9,651 nt of DNA from Patescibacteria group bacterium (GCA_943356515.1 CALRFM010000034.1:1-9651), one strand, 5' to 3'. Positions 1 through 4,621 are shown, counted from the first letter of the stretch. Translations and numbers: made by a program. Notes: generated by a model from the letters alone, not told the origin.

Positions 1-1
1 A

Positions 2-109
2 CCTCCCAGAACAAAACTTCTACCGGTTGTTTTAACCACTCATAAACTCAACTGGAAACCTCCACTTAATCATCCATGGAGAACATTACGCTCAAAAGAA
101 GTAGTTTGA
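2..109 (+). CDS. Possible 3' end of an upstream gene (partial, unidentified)
   Basis: Reading frame 2 is open from the left edge to a TGA at 107-109, giving 35 residues that end in NHPWRTLRSKEVV. The start lies outside the window. The composition (Pro, Trp, Lys, Arg rich) looks protein-like, but an open stretch this short can occur by chance and I do not recognise the family. A 6-bp inverted repeat (AAGTAG 99-104, CTACTT 111-116) straddles the stop, without a T-run, so it is not a convincing terminator. No other coding frame is supported between 1 and 404. Confidence 0.3.
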   Translation, partial: PPRTKLLPVVLTTHKLNWKPPLNHPWRTLRSKEVV

Positions 110-154
110 CCTACTTTGATGGGATGACATTTCTATTTTGGACTGACACTGAGA

Positions 155-182
155 TTGATTTATCTTAATGAGAAAGTATAAT
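155..182 (+). promoter_or_regulatory. Sigma70-type promoter of the riboswitch operon
   Basis: A perfect -10 hexamer TATAAT (177-182) is preceded by TTGATT (155-160, four of six matches to TTGACA) with a 16-nt spacer. The predicted start is near 189, about 16 nt before the cobalamin riboswitch. The predicted leader before the ATG at 405 is then about 216 nt, as expected for a riboswitch-controlled gene. Confidence 0.65.
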
Positions 183-194
183 GTGATCACATTA
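179..194. promoter_or_regulatory. Perfect 16-bp palindrome over the -10/+1 region (operator candidate)
   Basis: TAATGTGA (179-186) is followed directly by its reverse complement TCACATTA (187-194). The dyad overlaps the last four bases of the -10 box and the predicted start site, which is where a dimeric repressor would block RNA polymerase. It resembles a CRP site without the central spacer, so CRP itself is unlikely. The bound protein is unknown and the operator role is inference. Confidence 0.45.
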
Positions 195-204
195 CGTAAG
201 TTAT

Positions 205-358
205 GGTTTGAGTTGTGGAAATGCTGTGAGAATCAGCAACTGTGCCGCAGCGGTGAAATATTAGTCATTAGTCATCAGTCGTCAGCTATTAGAAAATATC
301 TAATAGCCAAATGCTAAGAGCTAAAGACTAATATATAAGTCCGAAGACCGACCAAACC
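205..358 (+). ncRNA. Cobalamin riboswitch
   Basis: The conserved core of the cobalamin riboswitch family is visible. GTGGAAA (215-221) precedes a stem-loop TGCTG/CAGCA (222-226/234-238) with loop TGAGAAT. Next comes ACTGTGCCGCAGCGGT (239-254), in which ACTG pairs with CGGT. The 3' conserved block AAGTCCGAAGACC lies at 337-349. The same blocks occur in order in the E. coli btuB leader. A closing helix can form between GGTTT (205-209) and AAACC (354-358). The usual large peripheral domain is replaced by a heptad-repeat arm (258-334). The RNA would sense a cobalamin and control the gene at 405. Whether control is transcriptional or translational cannot be read from sequence; no T-run terminator lies before 405, which favours control of translation. 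Confidence 0.85.
258..334. repeat. Heptad-repeat inverted element forming the riboswitch peripheral arm
   Basis: The left arm has three tandem heptads: ATTAGTC (260-266), ATTAGTC (267-273) and ATCAGTC (274-280). The right arm, read on the minus strand from 332, gives ATTAGTC, TTTAGCT, CTTAGCA, TTTGGCT, ATTAGA. The outer ends pair perfectly (ATATTAGTC 258-266 with GACTAATAT 326-334), and an apical hairpin forms from GCTATTAGA/TCTAATAGC (285-293/299-307). It lies between the two conserved halves of the riboswitch. Confidence 0.7.
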
Positions 359-363
359 CTTGT

Positions 364-380
364 CCTGAACTCGATTCAGG
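364..380. repeat. Half copy of the CCTGAA/TTCAGG palindromic repeat
   Basis: CCTGAA (364-369) and TTCAGG (375-380) form a 6-bp stem with loop CTCGA. The hairpin matches the second hairpin of the full repeats at 3666-3727 and 6114-6180. It sits between the riboswitch and the gene at 405. Its loop can pair over four positions with riboswitch loop TGAG (227-230), so it could act as the regulatory loop-loop partner; that role is inference. Confidence 0.5.
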
Positions 381-404
381 ATCGCCCCCGAGCAGGGAAT
401 CTCT

Positions 405-1718
405 ATGTTTATAGAAGCACAAACAGCCCCACCTCAAGATCGAATAAAACTTCATTCAGGGGATTTACAACAATCAATTTTTGAGTCATACAATCCACGA
501 AACGATGCAACTCGTCTGCAAGAGTTAACTCACCTCACCCCTATAGAACAAGAGTATTACATCAAAGAGAATGTGATGGCATATCTTGAAGAATTTGCTG
601 GCGAAATACCTCTCAAGCAGTTAGCAGGAATATTGCGACCAGATGGCTCACTTGAAATGTGTGGGGCCAATGTTACCAATATGTACCGGTATTCAGCCCA
701 ACTTGCTGGGCCTAACTCACGAGAGGCGGCAGAAGCCCAAGGAATGGACGCTATTCTCGAAGGGATAAATAATGGGGCAAACCGAGCGGTATGGATATCT
801 CCTCCCAAGATGGCAGATTATGGATTTGCATTTACCTTTGTGGCAGATTCATTCAACCAAGAATTAGGTGGAATTCCTATACGAGAGTTTTTACCTCGTT
901 ATAATGAAGAATTAAACTCTATAGAAACCAGCAGAGAAATATACAGATCTGTTCAAACCGCTGCAGGAATAAGTAATATTCACCCTGACAATCTCCATTC
1001 ATACGAAGATTTTTTAAGAAATCCCATTTTTAGCTACACACAAAATCATGAAGATCTGCAATTTATTTACGATAGAGTCGGCATATCTACAGGTGATATT
1101 GCATATTCAGAGCAATTTAGAAAGGAAGTTTTACCACAAATTGAGCCTTGGCTGCGTGAATATACCAAAGTAGTACGAGAGTTGAGAGAGCACGACCACT
1201 TTGAAAATTCGAAAAAAACAATTCAACTTGAGGAAAAAGCACAATTGCTTATTGGCGCCATGTTTAATACAGCGCGAGTAGTACGACGCCTTCTTATTGA
1301 AGATCACTCAATCATCTCACATGAGAAAGACATTAGTATGATGAAGCTCACTGGTAATCAATGGGCTGATGAGCGCGAACTTCTGGCCGCAGCGTATGTT
1401 TTAGCCAAACATGAGCCACTCGTTATATCTGGTGGGTCTAATTGTCCCGTGACACAAATTGCATCGAGCGAGTCGAGTGTAATAGCTAATATGCGAAGCG
1501 GGTTCGACTTTGTTAGTAGCATGCAGTCTTTTGGGCTTGAAGCAAACCAAGGGTGTGGTTTTCAAGGATGCCCTATTAATAAAATTCATTTCCACTGTCC
1601 AGGAGAAAAAAATGGAAGAAAATGCAATCATGCCATCAGTGGCACTAACGAATGCTCGGAGTGTGGATTAACCAGCAAGGCATGGGCTGAAAAAACTGGC
1701 CAACAAGAGTGTACTTAG
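405..1718 (+). CDS. Unassigned 437-residue protein with Cys/His-rich C-terminus, under a cobalamin riboswitch
   Basis: I do not recognise the family. The first 380 residues look like a soluble, mostly helical protein without signal peptide or membrane segment, and include a distinctive stretch VWISPPKMADYGFAF (129-143). The C-terminal 60 residues contain C384, C389, H395, H397, C398, C407, H409, C417, C420 and C436, including a CSEC knuckle (417-420), so a zinc-binding or other metal-binding module is likely. The ATG at 405 is chosen because AGGGA (394-398) lies 6 nt upstream and the frame opens there; the stop is TAG. The gene follows a promoter and cobalamin riboswitch and is probably cotranscribed with the gene at 1746. 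The riboswitch implies a link to cobalamin supply, or to an alternative for a B12-dependent step, but no reaction can be named. Confidence 0.85.
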   Translation: MFIEAQTAPPQDRIKLHSGDLQQSIFESYNPRNDATRLQELTHLTPIEQEYYIKENVMAYLEEFAGEIPLKQLAGILRPDGSLEMCGANVTNMYRYSAQLAGPNSREAAEAQGMDAILEGINNGANRAVWISPPKMADYGFAFTFVADSFNQELGGIPIREFLPRYNEELNSIETSREIYRSVQTAAGISNIHPDNLHSYEDFLRNPIFSYTQNHEDLQFIYDRVGISTGDIAYSEQFRKEVLPQIEPWLREYTKVVRELREHDHFENSKKTIQLEEKAQLLIGAMFNTARVVRRLLIEDHSIISHEKDISMMKLTGNQWADERELLAAAYVLAKHEPLVISGGSNCPVTQIASSESSVIANMRSGFDFVSSMQSFGLEANQGCGFQGCPINKIHFHCPGEKNGRKCNHAISGTNECSECGLTSKAWAEKTGQQECT

Positions 1719-1745
1719 TTACAATTGCTATTGTACACTTAACCT

Positions 1746-2213
1746 ATGAATCATAAAAATTACACCAGCATTGATTATTTACTTAAAGATCAGAAAAAGC
1801 CACAATCTTTCCATGCGACGAGTTCTCCTGAAGGTGAACCTATCCCAATATCTCCAAAACCAGCAGAAACTACCACGTCTCCAGACCAGCAAGTGGAAGT
1901 AGATGTTATGGTAGAAAAAGATCCAGATATTGAAGACGCAGAAGTGGGTGAATATTTAAAAACACAAAATACTGATCCAGAAATCCATCCTGAGCTCAAA
2001 AAGGCGGGACTTCAAACAATTCATGCCGATTCGCTTGATGAGAAACACAAAATAGAATTACCGATTCCCGATGAAGAAGTGCTTGAAGGACTTCATAAAC
2101 CCATTAATACATCGTGGAGATGGCTCGCAGAGATAGCTTTTTTTATGCTCAAGCAAGCTCACTTAGGCCTTAAGACCGTGCATGGACATGTCGTGCGAGT
2201 CATGCAGCGTTAA
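1746..2213 (+). CDS. Unassigned 155-residue protein, disordered N-terminus and conserved-looking C-terminus
   Basis: The first two thirds are rich in Pro, Glu, Asp, Ser and Thr and are probably disordered. The last 45 residues, from about IPDEEVLEGL (107-116) through WRWLAEIAFF and GLKTVHGHVVRV, look like a folded helical module, amphipathic or membrane-associated. I see no catalytic motif and no family I can name. The gene begins 27 nt after the preceding stop and ends 35 nt before the terminator stem at 2249, so it is probably the last gene of the riboswitch operon. No Shine-Dalgarno is visible before ATG 1746. A weak TACACT (1734-1739) lies at a -10-like distance, so an extra leaderless transcript is possible but poorly supported. 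Confidence 0.8.
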   Translation: MNHKNYTSIDYLLKDQKKPQSFHATSSPEGEPIPISPKPAETTTSPDQQVEVDVMVEKDPDIEDAEVGEYLKTQNTDPEIHPELKKAGLQTIHADSLDEKHKIELPIPDEEVLEGLHKPINTSWRWLAEIAFFMLKQAHLGLKTVHGHVVRVMQR

Positions 2214-2228
2214 GGAATAATCACATGG

Positions 2229-2253
2229 ATCCTTCGCTCCACTCAGGATGACA
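2229..2253. repeat. Degenerate half copy of the palindromic repeat family
   Basis: ATCCT (2229-2233) pairs with AGGAT (2245-2249), followed by the family's outer arm ATGACA (2248-2253). The loop differs from the full copies (TTCGCTCCACTC). It runs into the terminator stem at 2249, so the terminator appears to reuse the repeat's end. Confidence 0.5.
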
Positions 2254-2282
2254 AATGCGCATTACGCATTTGTCACTTTTTT
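2249..2282 (+). terminator. Intrinsic terminator of the riboswitch operon
   Basis: TGACAAATGCG (2249-2259) pairs perfectly over 11 bp with CGCATTTGTCA (2265-2275), with a 5-nt loop, followed by C and six T (2277-2282) on the plus strand. It lies 35 nt after the stop at 2213. On the minus strand the same stem has no T-run, so it would terminate thioredoxin transcripts poorly. It overlaps the thioredoxin stop and last codons. Confidence 0.75.
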
Positions 2283-2594
2283 AAGCTCCTCTTCAAAGCT
2301 TTCTTTGTTATGGGCTCCAACAAACTGGTTTTTTACTTGGCCATCTTTTAAAATGAGGAACGTAGGAATAGAAAAAATTGAGTATTTTCCCGCTAAATCT
2401 TGATTGTTGTCTACATCTACTTTGGCAAATTTAACATCTTTCATAGATTCTGCCAGTTCATCGATAATGGGGCTTGTTATCTTGCATGGGCCACACCACT
2501 GCGCAAAAAAGTCAACTAAGACAACACCTTTATGATCTAAAACTTCTCGTTGGAACGTGTCATTTGTTACATCTACTACTGTCATAATAATCAT
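2262..2594 (-). CDS. trxA: Thioredoxin
   Basis: A single classical thioredoxin domain fills the 110 residues, the normal family length. The active site is WCGPCK (33-38) with the two redox cysteines C34 and C37; the buried Asp is D28 in LVDFF, and the cis-proline is P77 in SIPT. It would reduce protein disulfides in the cytoplasm; there is no signal peptide. The start may be the ATG at 2594 or, more like other thioredoxins, Met4 (ATG ending at 2585), giving MTVVDVT. A promoter lies 20 nt upstream (2614-2643). The last codons and the stop lie inside the terminator stem of the convergent operon. No thioredoxin reductase is present in the window. Confidence 0.95.
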   Translation of the reverse strand: MIIMTVVDVTNDTFQREVLDHKGVVLVDFFAQWCGPCKITSPIIDELAESMKDVKFAKVDVDNNQDLAGKYSIFSIPTFLILKDGQVKNQFVGAHNKESFEEELKKVTNA

Positions 2595-2613
2595 ATAAAT
2601 TCATTAACAGCCC

Positions 2614-2643
2614 ATTGTACCTCAGGTATATGTGGTAGCGCAA
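2614..2643 (-). promoter_or_regulatory. Promoter for thioredoxin
   Basis: On the minus strand, TTGCGC (2643-2638) and TACAAT (2619-2614) are separated by 18 nt. The predicted start near 2607 leaves about 13 nt before the ATG at 2594. It is divergent from the recombinase promoter at 2669-2697. Confidence 0.55.
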
Positions 2644-2668
2644 GGGTAAAAAAGAGGGAAAAGGTGGG

Positions 2669-2697
2669 TTGCGAAATAGGCATCTTTATGTTATATT
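2669..2697 (+). promoter_or_regulatory. Extended -10 promoter giving a near-leaderless transcript
   Basis: TTGCGA (2669-2674), a 17-nt spacer and TATATT (2692-2697) with an upstream TG dinucleotide (2689-2690) form an extended -10 promoter. The predicted start near 2704 is only about 4 nt before the ATG at 2708, leaving no room for a ribosome binding site. Confidence 0.6.
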
Positions 2698-2707
2698 ATA
2701 GGGCTAT

Positions 2708-3571
2708 ATGGATGAATACCTACTCCCAAGGCTCTTAGAGCGGTTTATCACCTTTCTAACAGACCAGGGAAAATCAAAATTTACTATTGTGGCGTACAAA
2801 AAAGACATTGAGCAATTCATTGGCTTTCTGGCTTCTGTCGAAAAAAATGATATTCGAGATGTCAAAAAAGAGAATATTGAAGGATTTATCACCAATTTAC
2901 TAGAAAAAAAGTACACCAAAAAATCTGCTTCTCGAAAGCTTAATTCTATCCGTACTTTTTTCCGTTTTCTTAAACATGAAGGGGTCATAAGCGCTAACCC
3001 AGCATTTGATATATCTCATCCAAAATATGCTCAAACACCGCCTCGCATATTAAGCAAGATGGAATACAGAGCACTTCGAGATGTGGCAAAAGAAGATGTG
3101 CGCACCTACGCACTTGTTGAAGTACTCCTTCAAACAGGAATAAAGATAGGAGAGCTCGCCACTTTACATCTTAATGATATTGGAGAAGAAAATATAACAA
3201 TACGTACTTATGGTAAAAATATTGAACGAAATATCCCGTTAAATAAAGCAGCAAGAGAAGCAGTGGAGCCGTATCTAAAAACACGAGGAGCTAACGGAGG
3301 CATAGATAATGTATTTATTACACGTACGGGAAACGCTCTTCTTATACGAAACATCCGTCAGATCATAGATAGATGTTTTCAAGAGGTTGGCATAGAAAAT
3401 GCGACAGTCAATGACCTTCGAAATACCTTTATTGCACATCAGTTGCGAAACGGAGCAACACTTGAATATATATCAAGTATTGTAGGACATCGAAGAATCT
3501 CTTCTACCGAACGATTCCTTAACCTGGTCAAACAAGAAGCGGAACGAAAAGAAAAGCTAGGAGAGCTTTGA
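2708..3571 (+). CDS. XerC/XerD-like tyrosine recombinase homologue with degenerate active site
   Basis: The fold is that of Xer recombinases: an N-terminal SAM-like DNA-binding domain (about 1-100) and a C-terminal catalytic domain (about 110-280); 287 residues is a normal length. Three catalytic positions are changed. The motif I Arg is K146 (TGIKIGEL), the motif II His is N235 (NDLRNTF) and the nucleophilic Tyr is F270 (STERFLNL). K170 (YGKNIERNIPL), R238 and H261 (VGHRR) are kept. The frame is intact and the three codons are unambiguous (AAG 3143-3145, AAT 3410-3412, TTC 3515-3517). Without the Tyr nucleophile, strand cleavage by the usual chemistry is not expected, so it may be a DNA-binding or partner protein. 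It starts right after an extended -10 promoter. An RNase H stub follows its TGA by 13 nt. I am confident of the family, not of activity. Confidence 0.9.
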   Translation: MDEYLLPRLLERFITFLTDQGKSKFTIVAYKKDIEQFIGFLASVEKNDIRDVKKENIEGFITNLLEKKYTKKSASRKLNSIRTFFRFLKHEGVISANPAFDISHPKYAQTPPRILSKMEYRALRDVAKEDVRTYALVEVLLQTGIKIGELATLHLNDIGEENITIRTYGKNIERNIPLNKAAREAVEPYLKTRGANGGIDNVFITRTGNALLIRNIRQIIDRCFQEVGIENATVNDLRNTFIAHQLRNGATLEYISSIVGHRRISSTERFLNLVKQEAERKEKLGEL

Positions 3572-3577
3572 TATACT
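3569..3577 (+). promoter_or_regulatory. Extended -10 element before the RNase H stub
   Basis: The recombinase stop TGA (3569-3571) supplies the TGn of an extended -10, followed by TATACT (3572-3577). The ATG of the RNase H stub lies 8 nt further on, which is a leaderless spacing. This looks like the original promoter of the RNase H gene, now separated from the intact copy. No -35 is evident. Confidence 0.45.
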
Positions 3578-3584
3578 TACCTTC

Positions 3585-3619
3585 ATGAATCTCACCATCT
3601 ACACAGACGGAGGGTCGCT
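3585..3619. repeat. 35-bp direct repeat, left copy
   Basis: Identical to 4102-4136. Identity begins exactly at the ATG; the sequences upstream of the two copies are unrelated, and identity ends after GCT. Confidence 0.9.
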
Positions 3620-3629
3620 CACAATATGA
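3585..3629 (+). pseudogene. 5' stub of the RNase H gene
   Basis: ATG 3585 begins 35 bases identical to the start of the intact gene at 4102. They encode MNLTIYTDGGS and the first bases of the next codon, including the catalytic Asp8. The sequence then diverges and reaches TGA at 3627-3629 after 14 codons. It cannot make an enzyme. Its position 13 nt after the recombinase stop probably marks the original RNase H start. Confidence 0.75.
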
Positions 3630-3665
3630 GGGAAAGTAACAGTTCGCTCTTCTTGACACAACATT

Positions 3666-3727
3666 TGTCATGCTGAATTTATTTCAGCATCTCAATAATA
3701 AGATCCTGAAACAAGTTCAGGATGACA
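3666..3727. repeat. Full palindromic repeat, copy 1
   Basis: Outer arms TGTCAT (3666-3671) and ATGACA (3722-3727) enclose two hairpins. ATGCTGAA/TTCAGCAT (3670-3677/3683-3690) has loop TTTAT. ATCCTGAA/TTCAGGAT (3703-3710/3716-3723) has loop ACAAG. The copy at 6114-6180 has the same architecture and nearly identical arms. No T-run follows, so it is not a clear terminator. Confidence 0.85.
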
Positions 3728-3737
3728 TGACACTATA

Positions 3738-3746
3738 TGATACAAT
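3738..3746 (+). promoter_or_regulatory. Extended -10 promoter of the antitoxin gene
   Basis: TGA followed by TACAAT (3741-3746) matches an extended -10; no good -35 is seen. The predicted start near 3753 leaves a leader of about 33 nt containing a strong ribosome binding site. It may also drive the RNase H gene at 4102. Confidence 0.5.
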
Positions 3747-3775
3747 TTTGTCAAAGACCGTGAGCTGTTTCAGAA

Positions 3776-3780
3776 AGGAG
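3776..3780 (+). promoter_or_regulatory. Strong Shine-Dalgarno AGGAG
   Basis: AGGAG within AGAAAGGAG, 5 nt before ATG 3786, is the strongest ribosome binding site in the window. Most neighbouring genes have a weak one or none. It fixes the antitoxin start and hints that this gene has a different origin. Confidence 0.8.
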
Positions 3781-3785
3781 AATAT

Positions 3786-4088
3786 ATGAAAAATAAAAAA
3801 ATAAAACTAATTCCAGAATTTAAAAATGAAGATGAAGAAAGAGATTTCTGGGACAAGACAGATACGACAGAATATTTTGACACGAAGAACCCTATTGATA
3901 TGAATTTATCTCAATTGAAGCCTTCAACTGAATCTATTTCATTACGCCTTCCAAGCTATATGTTGAGACGTATAAAAGAGATAGCAAATTCGCGCGATGT
4001 TCCTTATCAATCACTCATGAAGATATTTTTAGCACAGCAAGTCGATAAGGAGCTGCATACAGAGAGATTGTCTAAAATGTCATCATAA
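3786..4088 (+). CDS. CopG-type antitoxin (ribbon-helix-helix), no adjacent toxin
   Basis: The 100-residue protein has the layout of CopG/BrnA-like antitoxins of type II toxin-antitoxin systems. An N-terminal toxin-contact region, IPEFKNEDEERDFWDKTDT (9-27), is followed by the EYFD turn. A C-terminal ribbon-helix-helix DNA-binding domain follows, with SISLRLP (50-56) as the beta strand and two helices to about 86. Such proteins neutralise a small RNase toxin and repress their own promoter. No toxin frame is seen upstream (3620-3785) or downstream, where RNase H starts 13 nt after the stop. It is therefore an orphan or it acts on a distant partner. It lies inside the module bounded by 35-bp repeats, and has a strong ribosome binding site and its own promoter. 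Confidence 0.85.
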   Translation: MKNKKIKLIPEFKNEDEERDFWDKTDTTEYFDTKNPIDMNLSQLKPSTESISLRLPSYMLRRIKEIANSRDVPYQSLMKIFLAQQVDKELHTERLSKMSS

Positions 4089-4101
4089 CCAAATCAATAA
4101 A

Positions 4102-4136
4102 ATGAATCTCACCATCTACACAGACGGAGGGTCGCT
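4102..4136. repeat. 35-bp direct repeat, right copy
   Basis: Identical to 3585-3619 and forms the start of the intact RNase H gene. The 13-nt stretch between the antitoxin stop and this copy shows no similarity to the sequence before the left copy. Confidence 0.9.
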
Positions 4137-4596
4137 TAATAACCCTGGTCAAGCAGCATACGGATTCCTTATTTATGGTGGCAAAAAACTTCTCCATAAA
4201 CAAAATGAACGAATTGGCATTGCGTCAAATAACGTGGCTGAATATACGGGTCTCATAAAAGCGCTCGAATATGTAAGAGATAATCTTAAACATCCCCCGT
4301 CCTTCGGACACCCCCTTCCTGAAGGGGGACCTACTAAAGATCTCCCTTTTGAAGGGAGTACTCCGCCAAAGGCGGAGGGAGGGATGTTTAAGTCTATTGT
4401 TGTCATCTCCGACTCGCTTCTTATGGTAAATCAAATGAAAGGACTCTATAAGGTGAAAAACGCTGATATAAGACCACTTCATTCTCACGTCAAAATGCTA
4501 GAGATGGAGATAGGTATGGTTGTAACATACACTCATGTACTCCGCGACAAGAACGCAGAAGCTGACGCCTTGGTAAAAGAAGCACTGGGAAAATAA
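4102..4596 (+). CDS. RNase HI-like protein with an in-frame palindromic insertion
   Basis: It belongs to the small RNase H family found in many bacteria, which cuts the RNA strand of RNA-DNA hybrids. The acidic residues are present: D8 (TDGGSLNNPG), E47 (NNVAEYTGLIKAL), D104 (VVISDSLLMVNQ) and D155 (NAEADALVKEAL). Residues 62-97 come from a 108-bp palindromic element (4285-4392). It falls between the helix carrying E47 and the strand carrying D104, probably a surface loop, so activity may survive. Without the insert the protein would be about 130 residues, normal for the family. No Shine-Dalgarno precedes ATG 4102, and its ancestral promoter seems to have stayed with the stub at 3585, so it probably depends on the antitoxin transcript. 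Confidence 0.88.
   Translation: MNLTIYTDGGSLNNPGQAAYGFLIYGGKKLLHKQNERIGIASNNVAEYTGLIKALEYVRDNLKHPPSFGHPLPEGGPTKDLPFEGSTPPKAEGGMFKSIVVISDSLLMVNQMKGLYKVKNADIRPLHSHVKMLEMEIGMVVTYTHVLRDKNAEADALVKEALGK
4285..4392. repeat. 108-bp palindromic element inserted in frame in the RNase H gene
   Basis: Terminal inverted repeats CTTAAACATCCC (4285-4296) and GGGATGTTTAAG (4381-4392) are perfect over 12 bp. Inside are four hairpins: GTCC/GGAC (4299-4309), CCCCCTTC/GAAGGGGG (4311-4328), CTCCCTT/AAGGGAG (4342-4358) and CTCCGCC/GGCGGAG (4361-4377). The element is 36 codons long, without a stop, and begins exactly on a codon boundary. Its G+C-rich, Pro/Gly-coding content differs sharply from the flanking AT-rich gene. 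It resembles in principle the Rickettsia palindromic elements. Confidence 0.85.
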
Positions 4597-4609
4597 CCTC
4601 CGATTACGC

Positions 4610-4615
4610 TATACT
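4610..4615 (+). promoter_or_regulatory. -10 element at leaderless distance before the PrgI gene
   Basis: TATACT (4610-4615) ends 6 nt before ATG 4622, so the predicted transcription start coincides with the start codon. No good -35 is visible, and no Shine-Dalgarno exists before 4622. A leaderless mRNA for the secretion operon is likely but inferred. Confidence 0.45.
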
Positions 4616-4621
4616 GATTGT

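Larger units (their letters stand above)
3585..4101. other. Inserted module bounded by 35-bp direct repeats at the RNase H start
   Basis: The first 35 bases of the RNase H gene occur identically at 3585-3619 and 4102-4136. The 482 bp between them hold a palindromic repeat, a promoter and an orphan antitoxin gene. The simplest reading is that recombinase and RNase H genes were adjacent and the module entered at the RNase H start, regenerating a full gene downstream. No terminal inverted repeats or transposase are seen. Site-specific integration, duplication by recombination, or an assembly error are all possible. Confidence 0.45.

Noticed and set aside
258..334. CRISPR array
   Set aside because: The heptads are tandem without spacers, and no cas genes are present.
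557..808. Minus-strand open frame opposite the 437-residue protein, and similar ones at 1401-1631, 4173-4488, 6671-7109, 7335-7601, 8380-8763 and 9319-9555
   Set aside because: They lie opposite well-supported genes, show no motifs, and have low-complexity or Cys/Ser-rich translations typical of antisense shadows.
1708..1739. AGTGTAC/GTACACT inverted repeat between the first two operon genes as a terminator
   Set aside because: Only 7 bp, an 18-nt loop and no T-run; the next gene starts within 7 nt.
2550..2738. 62-codon plus-strand frame across the thioredoxin start and the recombinase promoter
   Set aside because: It overlaps thioredoxin and the recombinase start, contains both promoters, and its translation has no protein-like features.
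3653..3658. Perfect TTGACA as a -35 box
   Set aside because: No -10-like hexamer at 16-18 nt; the extended -10 at 3738-3746 is a better promoter for the antitoxin.
4285..4392. Intrinsic terminator from the strong hairpins inside the RNase H gene
   Set aside because: No T-run follows any of the stems and the reading frame continues through to the conserved C-terminal motif.
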